DNA of 64,000 bases from Gigantopelta aegis (taxonomy: Eukaryota; Mollusca; Gastropoda; Neomphalida; Peltospiridae), in assembly GCF_016097555.1 (NCBI RefSeq), contig NW_024532411.1:124001-188000 (forward strand), written 5' to 3'. The translations under genes and the position numbers were made by a program. The notes beneath the pieces were generated by a model. It made no database searches and was not told the DNA's origin. It saw only the letters and a list, made by a program, of their open reading frames with translations. This document shows positions 22,394-35,403 of this stretch, in pieces (position 1 is the first letter of the stretch; every line of letters starts with the position of its first letter).

Positions 22394-23957
22394 TTATAAT
22401 GATACACTACTTTCACCACAAGATGATTGATCCATAAACCTTAATTCCCATGCCAGTAGTTTGCAATAGAGTTCGTGCGACATTGTTTAATATGCTTAAA
22501 TCGATCAGGTCCTAGGTGAACTCCTCCATACCTTAAAACAGTGTGTAAAAAGAAGAGCACAAACTGACACAGTGTCTCTTACCATCTTGAGACAACCACT
22601 AGTACATTGCAAACATCCATTACCTTTAAAATGATATTTAATTGATTCATCCATAAATCTATCTATGCATCTATTTATCATCCATTCCTCCATCTATCTG
22701 TCTATCCATCTATTCTACCTGTAACAAATGTAGCAACCGTCCACCCAGCTGCATTTTCTCCATCATCTTCACAATCCTGTACTAACACACCTCCTTTATT
22801 CTCATCAAATAAATCTTTAACTACATTAAAAAATCATTTAATATTTTCCATTCATTCACCTGTATGCCAAGATATTATGAGTTGCCATGGCAATTTTACG
22901 ATTCTCCTTCAAGATACTCATTACTTGTTTAACCTGTATATAAAACAGCTTTCACAATGTAGACAGACATCATCCAATACCACCTCCTGAGATGAATGTA
23001 CTTCCGTTGCATGTGCTTGAAATGTGCTCTTCCTATCCACGAGAGATTCTCCATGTATGATATTTGGAGAGTAAACCACATCTACAGGAGTGAAGTCTGT
23101 ATCAATTTCTGACTATCATCTACACAAAAATTTTAAAATAAGTTGATATATATTTCGATAATTTACTAGGAGATTGTATAGTTAAATCAATTAAATCCTC
23201 TTTAATGATATTCATCACTTCTGGTTCTTCTACATCACTTAATTCTAATGTTGTCTCCGACACTGTATTAACAATTGTTTCTTTAGTCGCTAGTGATAAC
23301 TAAATTCTTTAACATACATTTCTTTGCTCTGTTGGTAATATACTCTCTAATCCATTCAACAGATTGATAAATAACAACGTCACCAATACTAAAAAACAAC
23401 AATGATAGTAATTATTTTTGATGTACTAGTTTTTACAATAATAATTTATTCACTAAAAATTTGTTACCAGTATAATTTTAAATGTAACAATAATAAATAA
23501 AATAATGAGAGGATTTATCAACTTACTTGAACAGTTCATTCACATGAATAGCAATTTCTTGCTTTTCTTTGTCACTTAACTCTGATCTCCTATGTACAAT
23601 TGTCATCATTTCACTGCAACAGACACAAAAAAACACTACCTTATTTCAAATACAGGTGGTGAACAACTTGGATAGTCTGCAGGCAGTATTACCTGTACAT
23701 GATACAGCACTCACTAATGTATATAACAATACCAACTTTAATTTCCATAGCCCCATATTCAGCGACACTTGGTTGAATGTTGATTATACAAGTTGAATCA
23801 TTTAAAAGATTAAAGTCACTACCATAAATTGCTTCAAGAGATTCTAGTTCTTCTAACTGAACATTATAATAAAAATTACATCATAGCATCACGAGAACCT
23901 ACACTTTATACAAACCTGAATTGTTTTATCTTCCTCCATACAAATGGTCACACCCAT
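22394..23957 (-). CDS. IMPACT: IMPACT homolog (RWD plus UPF0029 domains)
   Basis: Cytosolic inhibitor of the GCN2 kinase branch of the integrated stress response. The N-terminal RWD domain starts MGVTICMEEDKTIQ, then LEELESLEAIYGSDF after an intron. The C-terminal IMPACT domain is spread over several exons: SLVDRKSTFQAHATEVHSSQ (about 22985-23050), VKQVMSILKENRKIAMATHN (about 22875-22935), VLVQDCEDDGENAAG (about 22750-22790) and, across a ~50-bp intron, VVVSRW|YGGVHLGPDRFKHI (about 22460-22600). In the A-A-G-G-R-L-L-H motif one base is missing in a G-run near 22748. The stop at 22394 follows a Ser-rich tail. UBE2T ends only 36 bp upstream on the same strand. Confidence 0.88.
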
Positions 23958-23993
23958 CAACCCCTGATTATATTTAATGGTTAATAAACTATT

Positions 23994-24818
23994 TTATGGT
24001 GTAATTATTAATTTTCCTACATAACTACAAGTTATATTATTATATAGAGTACATTTTAATACGGTACTGTAATCACAAATATCAGTCTTTCTTATTTTAC
24101 TGTTCTTTTCTCCTACTATGTCCTCAGTATTAGCTTGAGAGCTCCGTTTTGTACCAATTGTAATAACATCTTCTTTTAGCGTATCTTTTTACCCACTGTT
24201 TAGCATTTTCAAGGAATTTTGGTCTATTGTATTTATATTCATGAGATATGTCTGCCATTAATCCATCATCAGGATTAGCTTCAGCTAATAACAGTTGTAT
24301 CGATGTTAATACTGTGTGTGGGTGTATGTGAAAAATAGAAAAGTGATCCTGATTGTCATCTAGCTCTATATTTCATTGATATAGTCTCATACCCAGGGCT
24401 ACATACCTATAGGTCTGGGAATGAGACTAGTGAAGTTTTAGTATTAACCTGTTGAGAGGTTGTGAGCTGGTTTCCAGGACCCTTGAGGGGGCATTTTTAA
24501 AACATCGAGACAAATTCTACCTTTATCGTCAATATTAGGATGATAAATTTGAGTCAAAAGTGGACTTTAGGAGGCTCAAATGGATACCTACCAGCAATTA
24601 AAGATGATTTAAAACTTTATATTATATAATCACCTTTACCTTTCTGGTACAAGTATCTCTAGTTTAAAGACACCTCCTTCATACGGTGTATCAACAGCAC
24701 CCACTAGTCTGACTTCCATTGGTTCAGTTTATCGTTGCTAGGCCAACATGTAATACCGTGTGGAGGATCAGTTGAAAGCACTTTGCAGCTCTTTCTTCAG
24801 CCTTCCCAAACAATGCAT
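23994..24818 (-). CDS. UBE2T: Ubiquitin-conjugating enzyme E2 T
   Basis: E2 enzyme of the Fanconi anaemia pathway that monoubiquitinates FANCD2 with FANCL, in the nucleus. The ATG at 24818 gives [16 protein letters not shown], followed by [43 protein letters not shown] and [20 protein letters not shown]. The Cys in GRICLDVL is the active-site cysteine, and YHPNID carries the conserved HPN motif. The 3' exon reads [20 protein letters not shown], then [14 protein letters not shown], and a polar tail ends near 23994. Frame breaks occur near 24770, 24690, 24570 and 24140; homology is otherwise continuous. It sits 93 bp after POLR2C and 36 bp before IMPACT on the same strand. Confidence 0.9.
24382..24429. 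mobile_element. Hairpin (MITE-like) element, third family member
   Basis: TAGTCTCATACCCAG faces CTGGGAATGAGACTA with one mismatch, around an 18-bp centre. It lies in a UBE2T intron. Same arm family as 14442-14498 and 19495-19550. Confidence 0.6.
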
Positions 24819-24911
24819 ATTCCTTTAGAAATAATTATTAGAAAGGAATTAGAGAAGACAGTTTAAATTTCCCGCAATAAAATAAAATTTTTGATATTCA
24901 ATAATTATTGA

Positions 24912-26605
<1,694 letters not shown>

Positions 26606-26674
26606 GATCCCAAGAGAACTCTAGCTCCACCCAGTCTCCACCCTCAATTAAAATTACACGTGTCAGTTATCAAA
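26606..26674. promoter_or_regulatory. 69-bp divergent promoter POLR2C / RTRAF with CACGTG box
   Basis: Only 69 bp separates the two start codons, so both 5' untranslated regions and both core promoters overlap here. A CACGTG E-box lies at 26657-26662 inside ACACGTGT. No TATA box is apparent. Confidence 0.7.
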
Positions 26675-27470
26675 ATGAGTCAACCTGCGCTTAACTCCAA
26701 CCCTTTTCAACGCAAGCTTCAAGCTTTAGACTACCACTCATCTGCAAATATTGACATTGACAACCCTAACGATCTAAAAACTCTTGTAATTTGGCTAGAG
26801 GATTTGAAAATAAGACATTACAAGATTGAAGATAGGGGACCGTTACGCAATGACACTGGAGACAACTGGATGACGGCATTTAAGAATTATACCGCTGCTT
26901 TGCAATGTCCATACGATCCTGTCCAATCTTTATATGCAACTATTGACTGGCTTTTAAGTATAGCTTTAAGATATGAATACAGTGAGAAGGTTGATAGTAT
27001 CCAGAACTTCAACGAGGACTGAAAGTGGGCGGGGCTCAAAACTAATCACTACCAGTGACCGGTACTGCTTCTTTAAATATTGATCCTTTTGATCAATATT
27101 TAAAAAAGGTGTTGAAGCATTAGCTAGAATTCTCCAGGTTACTAAGCATCCTGATCCAGCTGTTATTTTGTCTGCTTGTAGATTGGTTATTGAAGAGAAA
27201 CTCAATGAAGAAGCATTGAAACTCTTGCTGAAGACTCGGCAGCAAAAGTAGACATTGAAAAAACATCAAACATTTTATTGTTACTCCAAAAGAATGTGGT
27301 TTTGAGTTGGATGATCCAGTCCCTTGCTGAAGCTGCAAAGGTTTTAAGATTATTACATATTAAAGAACTTAGAGAACTACAGACAAAAATTAATGAGCTC
27401 ATTGTTGCTGTTCAAGCTCTTACTGCTGATCCAAAGGACTGATCAAGCCTTAGGACAAGTGGGGCGTTAA
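26675..27470 (+). CDS. RTRAF: RNA transcription, translation and transport factor (hCLE/C14orf166)
   Basis: RTRAF binds RNA polymerase II, is part of the tRNA ligase complex and shuttles between nucleus and cytoplasm. The ATG at 26675 opens MSQPALNSNPFQRKLQALDY, then LKTLVIWLEDLKIRHYKIED, which matches the family's hallmark WLED.KIRHYKIEDRG. After frame breaks around 27020-27080, downstream blocks follow: LARILQVTKHPDPAVILSAC, EKLNEEALK, AEAAKVLRLLHIKELRELQT and NELIVAVQALTADPK, ending TDQALGQVGR at 27470. No intron is needed. Length and C-terminal GQVGR match the family. Confidence 0.93.
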
Positions 27471-27599
27471 TAGATATTTACTTTTTTATAATAAGAACAT
27501 GATTGTTAATAGTAATTCTATTTCATCTTATACATGAAAATTTTAATAATAAAATATTTTAATTATAAATTATTATTAATGTTCGAATTATATATATTC
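27471..27599. other. Convergent 3' ends of RTRAF and SLX9
   Basis: AT-rich spacer between two convergent stop codons, with AATAAA-like polyadenylation signals on the plus strand (AATAATAAAATATT near 27543). Confidence 0.45.
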
Positions 27600-28603
27600 A
27601 CATTATTAGATCAATAGTGTAATTTGTTTGCTGAAGGTATGAGACAAAAACAACATTTTAAAATTTAAAGAATAATTCTTATAATGGACAATTACCACTA
27701 TGTTTAAGGCTGTGACATTTCTAATGTGTTCAGTAATAGCTCCTAGTGGATCAGCTTGAAACGCTGGATGAACTAATACCTCCTTGAAATGTTTTGTTTC
27801 ACCATATCTGAAATATCTTGGTATTAAGAGAGGATACAATATACTCACATTGTACGTTTTGAAGTGATATAAAGGTTTAGGTTGATTCTTTTTCCTTTTT
27901 CTTTTTAAACTAGTAAAAAGTAGAATAACATTGAAAAAATAGAACTATCAAACATTCACAGCAACCTAGTATAGCTAGTCTACTATTAGCGAACAGCAAT
28001 GTCATAGTTCTATTAGTAGCAACTTATTTGACTTAACTGTTTATCCATTGACTGCTCTTCCATAGTACTCCTTTCAATTTCATTCAGAGCTAACAGTAAT
28101 GGATTCAAGTCACCAACTATAACATTTTTTTTTCCTTTTCTCTGCTGCTTTTTCTGCTTCTCTAACCATACGACAAGCCTCTATTTCTGTGAGTAAGAGA
28201 ACATTTATACTGCTCTATAAAGTATTAAAAATTCTCACTCTGCATCCAATGATCATGTCTTAATTTCCGTCGATCCCTTTTTCTTCATTATTTCCCTTTC
28301 TGATAGCTGACTCTGATCATTGCCACCACTTTACACTCTCTACCATCGTAACCTTGTCTTTAGTAGTCTCTTTTTTAAGACTTACAAACGGTAACTTGTT
28401 TAAAAAATCGCTTGAAGAGGCATAACAGATTCTAATGATTTCACACTATTGCACTAGATAGATATAATAGATCGCATTTGTATCGCTAAAAAATGTAAGT
28501 AACATACCCAGTCCATGTGAACGCCATGATCCTGCTCTTTGTCGGCTGGTTTAGGAGCTGATATGTGTAATCTGGTCTTTCTTCTTCTCGCCTTCATAGC
28601 CAT
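27600..28603 (-). CDS. SLX9: Ribosome biogenesis protein SLX9 (FAM207A)
   Basis: Nucleolar factor for small-subunit assembly. On the minus strand the ATG at 28603 gives MAMKARRRKTRLHISAPKP, like the basic N-terminus of the family (M-G-K-V-R-x-L-R-x-R-x-H). A central exon encodes EACRMVREAEKAAEKRKK followed by a DLNPLLLALNEIE block (about 28040-28180), matching the family's V-G-D-L-x-P-L motif. The 3' exon has ETKHFKEVLVHPAFQADPLG followed by AITEHIRN, the family's conserved C-terminal block. The exact last codons depend on an intron near 27640-27705 and are uncertain. Confidence 0.82.
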
Positions 28604-28740
28604 GATGGAAATGGGCGTGGTTACATAATTACTATAAAACCGAAAAAACGTGATGTGAAAATGAAAGAAAATGACAAAATTGAGTAAAATTTGTAGAATC
28701 AAAAAAAGACATTTGAAAAAAGAATGAAAAATAATTTTAT

Positions 28741-30516
28741 TCAAGAGGATGAAGAAGCAGTAACTGTAGAAGATTGATGGACATCGTACAGATCAAGAAT
28801 GCCTTCTCTCTCGTTCTAAATGAAACAAAAAAATCATTGTCCGTGGGAGCCGGAGAAAGACATAACACTGGAGCATTACCTAAAAAAAGAAAAACTCTTT
28901 CTCCACTAGTTCTGTAAAAACAATGCATTGTTTGTTTAAATAGAATACAATATCCTGCTATATATCACAAAAATAATAGATCTTACTGTGCGATTGTATA
29001 AGTTCTTGGATAACTTCTTTATTTGGTATTCATTAGATGATGACATCCATCACGTCATTGTCTTTCTCAGATGATGCCGTAGGTAATAGTAATACTCCAG
29101 GTATTGAGGGTAGGGATTTCAACAGGTTCTTTTGCTACTGTATTGTTGGCTGTAAGTGACTTGTTGAGAGAGGGATCAGTTGGAACAGATGATGTTTATT
29201 ATTGGTAACTCAGTAGAATTGGTATGAGATGAAGTTTCAGATGACTCAGAGTGGGTAATTCGAGGGATTTTGGAAGGTGAAGTTTCAGAATGTTGTTCTC
29301 TTTTTGCCAAGTTTTGTTTGATCTTCCGTCTTTTCTTCTTCCCCTCCTATTACAAGTACTTAATGGGACCAGACAGACTTCTTAAATGAAGACAACAAAG
29401 GCCACTGATACCCTAATAGTGAGTATAATATTACGTTATTCAGAAATACTTGATCCATCCTTTAAACCTACCATATCAGGATTATCTACAGATATTCGGT
29501 TGTCAGCTGGAGCTTTGAATAGCCAGCAACTGTTTTCTCTATTAATAAGAAAAAAAATATCGAAATCCATCCATTTTATAGCAACTTACTCTTAAAGGAA
29601 GGTATATTCTGATGTCTTCATAACTAACAAATGCTAAAGTGAAAAGATTGTTAAGGAAATAAATCATAGATCCTTTAAACTTAAAAAAGACACTCGTTCT
29701 TTATGCATTATAGTTATAGGATATTTATTGTTTCCAGGATCATCTACAATGTTATGTAAACACTGTCTTATTTTAGTACACTGTGATCAAGATCATGTTC
29801 ACAACTAGCCAACTTGTCTCTCTTCTCTTTTAAACGTTCTACTTCCATCTGCATGTCTAAAGTATCGCCAAAGTCAGTGGCACCTCTGTATGAATTAAAA
29901 GAGCATTAAATAGAGAATCTGATCAAACACGTACAAGTTAGTAGAACAAACTCTATTTGTCACAATCTTACTAAGAGTTAAGCTTTTTATCAGAAACATT
30001 ACATAATTTTGATGTGATAGACACAAGTGTCCACATTCTTTGTTGACTCAGTTTCAAAAGGGTATGGTATTGGTGGCCAGGCACCGCCCACAAAAACAAG
30101 GAATCCTACTCCTTTATATATACAACTAATTACTATAACGACTTACTTCCATTTTATACTGTTCTTGGATTCTTTTTCAATTAGGCCAATTCCTTCAAGA
30201 ACGTTAGTAATATCATATATTCTTCTTTTCTGTTTGACTTCAAGGAGATCAACAGCCATAATAATAAAAAAGGTATTAAATTAATTGTAAATATTTTATA
30301 TTCACAGTAACTGAATGGTCAAGTCACTATCAATCCCCTTATTAACATGGGGCGTCCATTTTAGTCACCTTCTTTAAATCAAGGATGCCACCTTCAGATG
30401 ATTGTAATAACTCCACAAACTTTGATGTGAGTAGGCCCAACGACTTTCGTGTCTTCCTGAAACAGGGGGGTGGTGACGTTCTATCCTCTGAGTGCCGAAT
30501 ATTTTAGGAATGACAT
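28741..30516 (-). CDS. E2F: E2F transcription factor (E2F4/5-like, with Rb-binding tail)
   Basis: DNA-binding cell-cycle regulator. Exons on the minus strand give [20 protein letters not shown] plus GILDLKK (about 30370-30450) and [20 protein letters not shown] plus [10 protein letters not shown] (about 30160-30255). Together these form the winged-helix domain, with [12 protein letters not shown] as the recognition element. The dimerisation and marked-box regions follow: [20 protein letters not shown] (about 29810-29880), [11 protein letters not shown] and APADNRISV (about 29470-29640). The last exon ends [18 protein letters not shown], a good match to the pocket-protein-binding motif (E-G-x-x-D-L-F/Y-D-V), and stops at 28741. 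The start at 30516 is the nearest ATG and is uncertain because the first exon has a frame break beside a C-run. Confidence 0.88.
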
Positions 30517-30572
30517 TAGAGTGTATCCCAAGTTTTTCAAATTAATTATGACGTCTCTAATAAAGCGCTAAT
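30517..30572. promoter_or_regulatory. 56-bp divergent promoter E2F / MRPL30
   Basis: Start codons of the two genes are 56 bp apart. A TGACGTC half-palindrome (CRE-like) lies at about 30549-30555. Confidence 0.5.
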
Positions 30573-30999
30573 ATGTTTACGGAAGTATACGGAAACATTC
30601 TGAAATTTGTACAGAAATGCAACGGACAAACAAATCAATTGTTACTCCGTATACCCCCTACCCTCATGGCATCTGAGGCTGTTTCCCAAACTTTTTTGCA
30701 GTCACTCTTCGACGTAGTCCTATTGGCAGGCCATGGTGGACAAGAAGAACACTAGAAGCCCTTGGTCTGAAAAAGAGAAATCAAATTGTTATCTGTAAGA
30801 GCACGCCTTCAGTTAATGGACAATTGAGACATGTAAAGATGGTTGATATCAAACCAGTTGTATTTAGAAACTGATATACACAATTCACCACGTGGAGAAG
30901 AGATGCTATTAGACAATGGAGAGTTCTTTGTGTCTGAGGGAAACATTAAGAGCACTATCACAAGATGTAGAGAGACGTTTAACTAACAAACAATCTTAA
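30573..30999 (+). CDS. MRPL30: Mitochondrial ribosomal protein uL30m
   Basis: Large-subunit protein of the mitochondrial ribosome. The ATG at 30573 opens MFTEVYGNILKFVQKCNGQT. After a frame change near 30700 the family core reads VTLRRSPIGRPWWTRRTLEA, LGLKKRNQIVICKSTPSVNG and QLRHVKMVDIKPVVF. This keeps the L30 motif R-R-x-P and T-x-x-x-L-G-L, followed by P-S-V-N-G-x-L-x-x-V-K. The tail ERRLTNKQS ends at about 30999. No intron is seen. Confidence 0.85.
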
Positions 31000-31093
31000 T
31001 ATTAAACCAAGAATCATGGAAATATTAATAATAATAATAAAATTAATTCTAACTATAGCCAACCTTCTAGTTAGTTGTAACCACGTGGTAGTG

Positions 31094-34000
31094 ATGGGAA
31101 AACACAGAAGGAACCGAAAGGCTTCTAGAAAACGACGACGTTCTCAATTCTCTAGAACTGACCCAAATGATAGCACAGTACCAATGTCAACAAAACGTCA
31201 TCACTGCAATTCTATGTTGGAAAAAGTATGATCAATTAATGAATGTATTAAATTAATAGTAGACACTTTTATAATTGGCAGTTCCTATATATATAAGTCC
31301 AGCAGAAACTCTCCATACTTTATTGCATATTAATCCACCTCTTAAAATTAACTATATGCAGTAAAGTATAGACTTTCTATCAGAGCTATAGGCAATGCCT
31401 GATGTGTTTTTGTGATAGATTGTAATACTGTAATTGGTAAGACTAGGTGGGTGGAGCTTTTCATTTTTGACTCGTCCCACACATGCCACATGAAACATTG
31501 TTGACCAATTATTGTTATTATTTAAATTCTACTCTTTTTTACTAGTTGAAATGTGAGAATCCTGCTGAACGACAGTGGCGTGTCATTCACTGGCAAACAT
31601 AGTCATCCGGGAGGACGCACTGGAGGAATTTCCCCTACAACAACTGTTATCTAATGGACTCCTTGAAAATCTATCTAGTTTAATTGTAAACGATCCTCTC
31701 TGGATTATCAGAGAAGCTGCCTTTGGAGTTCTTAGGTTAGCTATAATGATAATACCATTTATTGTGTCTTAATTTTTAATGCTATTTCATTTCAGAAATC
31801 TAAGTCTAAGTTTTGGGGATGATGTCATTGAGCAAATAGTTACCAGTAATACACTTGAACGTATAGCAGCTGCTTTGAAACAGGTTACTATAGCAACCAA
31901 TAGTTACTTCTTTGCATATGACACCATGTTTTATGTTTTGATGTGCTGATAAATTGTATGTTTGTTTTGGCCTATATCCCAAATTGTGGTGGTGTATTTT
32001 TGTATGCAAGTATTTGAAGTAGATGAATAAACAGTCTTCAATATGATCCATTATCATGAGCAATAATCATATGACAATTAATTATTTTCTTATCCCTGTA
32101 CAGTCTCATGAATTGGCTGTACAGTTCTCTTCTGGTACTCTTCAACCTTCAGAAGATCTCACATCTGAAAAACTTATTCAGTACCACAGAACAATGTTTG
32201 TACTTACTAATAACTATCAGGTGAGAAGGAATGTCATTCTTTAACAAGTTACTTTTTTATTCTTTGTACTTTCCAGTGAGGCTAATGACAGTCCTAAATT
32301 AATGGAAGTTATCTTTCAACCAAGAATTCCTTCTCCTGTTTAATGCAATATATCACTAGTTTTGTATTTCCAACTAAACACAGAGCTCTTGCAGGTAATA
32401 CTTAGAGCTACTACTGAAAATAATATTCAAAATACCAATATTGAATATTCTTCATTTATATAGCTCAATGTATGATTACGTTAACTGAAGATAAAAGGTG
32501 TTGTCAAGTCCTACTTCAATCTTTACCCGAGAACTGTCACAACTCTTACAAGTTTCTTGAGTCTTTCTGTAGAAGACCAATATCATATCTTAGCCAGAGT
32601 ATCTGTTGCAGGTGGAGCAGATAATTTTTAGTGCTATCTATATTGTTGCTAAGAAACAGCATTAGTTTTGGTGAATTTATTCTCTCTCTCTCTCTCTCTC
32701 TCTTGTATAGGTATTATACTGAATCTTTTGTCAGAGATCACTGACTTTGGTCTCCAATCTCAACTTACTCAACAAATGGCCACTGTCTTGGTAGACATTA
32801 TTGATATAAACTTTGACTCTTTAATGGAATCTTTGAGACTTGATTCTCCTGACTCACATCTTCTAATGCTGCAGTATGCTTGTCAATTTTATAGTTCATT
32901 TGATAAAATGGCTCAGATTTTAGATCAAGGTGAAGCCTTCCTTCAAAGTATACAAACTGCCTAGAATTAGTTGCCAATTTGTGTTATAAGGAGGAGAAGG
33001 GGGATGATGGTAGGATGTACCCTCAATATGCATTTTATGTACATTATCTTTATCAGACAAGGATTGTGATGAGAGGCGGACTGGATTAGAAGAGGAAGAT
33101 ATTATGGCTGTAGAAGACTCTCACCAAATCATAGCAACTGTTGTATCAGTCATAACTGAAATACAACTTCACATAAAGGTATGTTAAGCATTTATACTCT
33201 GTCTACTCTCTTTCCTTCTCTATATGGTAGATCTTGAGATGGTGCCAGTTCAACCAAAATGACTATAATATATTAACAGTTGGTAATGTAGGTTTAAACC
33301 TTTATAAAAAGTAAGGCTGCCAACTGTTTGAAGACAAAATTACAATATCTCTAGAATTCCTGCATACAAGAACGAGCTGTTATAGCAACTATGAATATAG
33401 TAACTGTTTTACCACTAGAGTGCTGGGGAGAGGAGGGTGTGGCTGCTCTTTGGTCAACACTGTGTCAGATAGCATCACTTAGTCAAGAAGGTTGGTAATG
33501 AAGGAAGTATGTATTATGTTGTAATCTCTTGAAGATATAAATGAAGACAGTTGTGATATGATGGAAGCTTGTCTCAATACAATTGTGACTCTGTCTAGAA
33601 AATGTCAAGAAGCTAACATTATTGTAAGTCTAAATAATACAAGTAACAGTAGTATTAAGAAACTGTGTAATATATTGTTATATTCAATTTACATGTAGTA
33701 TGTGTGTTGTTTATCCAGCTGGCAACTGGTGAACAGCTTGCCATTTTTTTTTTCCAACTAAAAGACAATACCAGCTCTCCTACATTAAGAGCTTGTGTTG
33801 CGGCTGTTATTGGAGCAATTGGAAAGACAAGTTTAATAACCACTCAACCAGAACGATTTATATTATTAGAGGTATTTGGATGACTACAAGTTACCATTAG
33901 TATCTCTCTCTCTCTCTCTCTCTCTCCCTGCAGCCTATCATTTCATGTTTAAAGAACACAGTAGCAAAAGACACTTCTCTAATTGTTTGTTGTCTTGCTC

Positions 34001-34431
34001 TAGATGCCATGTTTGACATTCTTGGTGATGATAATTGTCCTCCTGAACTAATAACAATTGATCTGTTAACTCTTTTACAAACTACCAAACAAAATCCTAA
34101 GGACACAAGTGAGTAACACACAACTAATGATACCACATGATAAGATGCTAGTTACATATTTAACCCTTTATATGGAAATTTAAAGGGTTAAATATATATG
34201 TCAAGTTGTGTTTAATAGACAAAGTAACTGTCTTTTCTGTAACTGTAATTAGTTTAGACTCACAATTAATTATCTGTAGTTACACATATGTATCTGGAGA
34301 TGTGTATGTGTTTGTTCTTTTATTTATAGGTACAGAAAGAACAACAGCACCTGGAAAAATATGGTGTCCTTGTTGATACAGTACAAACTAACCTACCTCT
34401 ATTTATAGAGTACTTGAAAAATCAAAAATAA
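31094..34431 (+). CDS. HEATR3: HEAT repeat protein HEATR3 (symportin Syo1 family)
   Basis: Syo1-type chaperone that escorts ribosomal proteins uL18 and uL5 to the nucleus for 5S RNP assembly. The ATG at 31094 gives MGKHRRNRKASRKRRRSQFS, the short basic start of the family. Armadillo/HEAT units follow: NPAERQ...ACHSLANIVI, LLENLSSLIVNDPLWIIREA followed by AFGVLRNLSLSFG (31560-31815), a middle region with TMFVLTNNYQ, GIILNLLSEI (about 32710), a DEEEDIM-type acidic link (33070-33110), and C-terminal repeats ELITIDLLTLLQTT (about 34040-34110). The last exon reads VDTVQTNLPLFIEYLKNQK and stops at 34431. At least ten short introns, one with a (CT)n tract before the acceptor near 32700. PGLS converges 129 bp beyond. 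Confidence 0.85.
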
Positions 34432-34560
34432 TATCAACACAACAGCAGCTGTATTGATTAATATTACTAAACATGTTTTAAAAATTGAAATTTTAAAACT
34501 ATTAAACTTGTTTAATGATCCATCGATCATATGCACTACATATTATAAGGGCGTGGTCAG

Positions 34561-35298
34561 TTATTTATTATTAAGTTTTGCAGCAGCTCCAGTATCCATA
34601 AACCAGTGTAGTTCTCCCTTGACTGGTCTAACAAGACCTGCTGGCAGAGGGTCTTGTCCTTCTGAGGGTTCCAAGCACCCTTTGACAGCATCTACTTTAC
34701 TAGACCCTGTTGCAACCACAAAAATATTTCTTGCTTGGTTTAGTACAGGGATTGTCAATGTTATACGTGATGAAGGTGGTTTTGGACTGTCTGTAATGGG
34801 TATGACCAGCTTTTCTCCGTTTCCTGGAGACCAGGATGACCAGGAAATAAAGAGCAAGTATGTCCATCTGGTCCCATTCCCAGTATCAATAAATCAAATG
34901 ATGGGGAATGAGTCTGTGGGATGGACTTGTTTGATTTTTAGGATGTAGTCTTCAGCTGCTCCACTCACATCCAACAAAGGATCAATAGCAAATACATTCT
35001 CAGCTGGTAATGAGATATGATCAAACAGCTCTTGTTTAAAGAATGCATATGTACTGTCTTCACTACTGAACGGTACATGTCGCTCATCACAAAAGAAAAC
35101 CCGCCAATTATGCCAATCAAACATCTCCACGAGTTCGGAATCCTTGAGAGACATACTTTGAAACACTACCCCCTGAAAGCCCACAGAAAAGAATCCATGA
35201 TCTTCAACAGACTTTTTAGCAATTTCAGCTATCATGTCGCAAACTTTCGTCTGCACTTCATCTCCTGATGCATGTATATGTAATTGAGGAGCTGCCAT
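34561..35298 (-). CDS. PGLS: 6-phosphogluconolactonase
   Basis: Cytosolic second enzyme of the oxidative pentose phosphate pathway; hydrolyses 6-phosphogluconolactone. The ATG at 35298 opens [20 protein letters not shown]. The family blocks are [40 protein letters not shown] (from a shifted frame near 34890) and [20 protein letters not shown], then [10 protein letters not shown] and a Trp-Phe tail ending at 34561. In the continuous frame the usual GLSGGS phosphate loop is missing, but the alternative frame at about 35145-35200 reads [16 protein letters not shown], so two nearby compensating indels hide it. [11 protein letters not shown] holds the catalytic histidine. No intron. Confidence 0.93.
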
Positions 35299-35403
35299 AG
35301 TTTTGCAGGGCTAAGTAAATAAAGGGTTAAAATTAGAGAGCCTTTTTTTAACCCTTTAATTACTTGAGGATTCAAAATAATAAATAAACAAACAAAACCG
35401 ATT
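35299..35403. promoter_or_regulatory. 105-bp divergent promoter PGLS / CIBAR1-like
   Basis: AT-rich 105 bp between two opposite start codons. It contains TTAACCCTTTA, and its near inverted copy GGGTTAAA lies at about 35326, which may be a shared palindromic element. Confidence 0.5.

Noticed and set aside
34454-34948. 164-residue plus-strand ORF opposite PGLS
   Set aside because: It is antisense to the well-conserved PGLS coding sequence and has no domain of its own.
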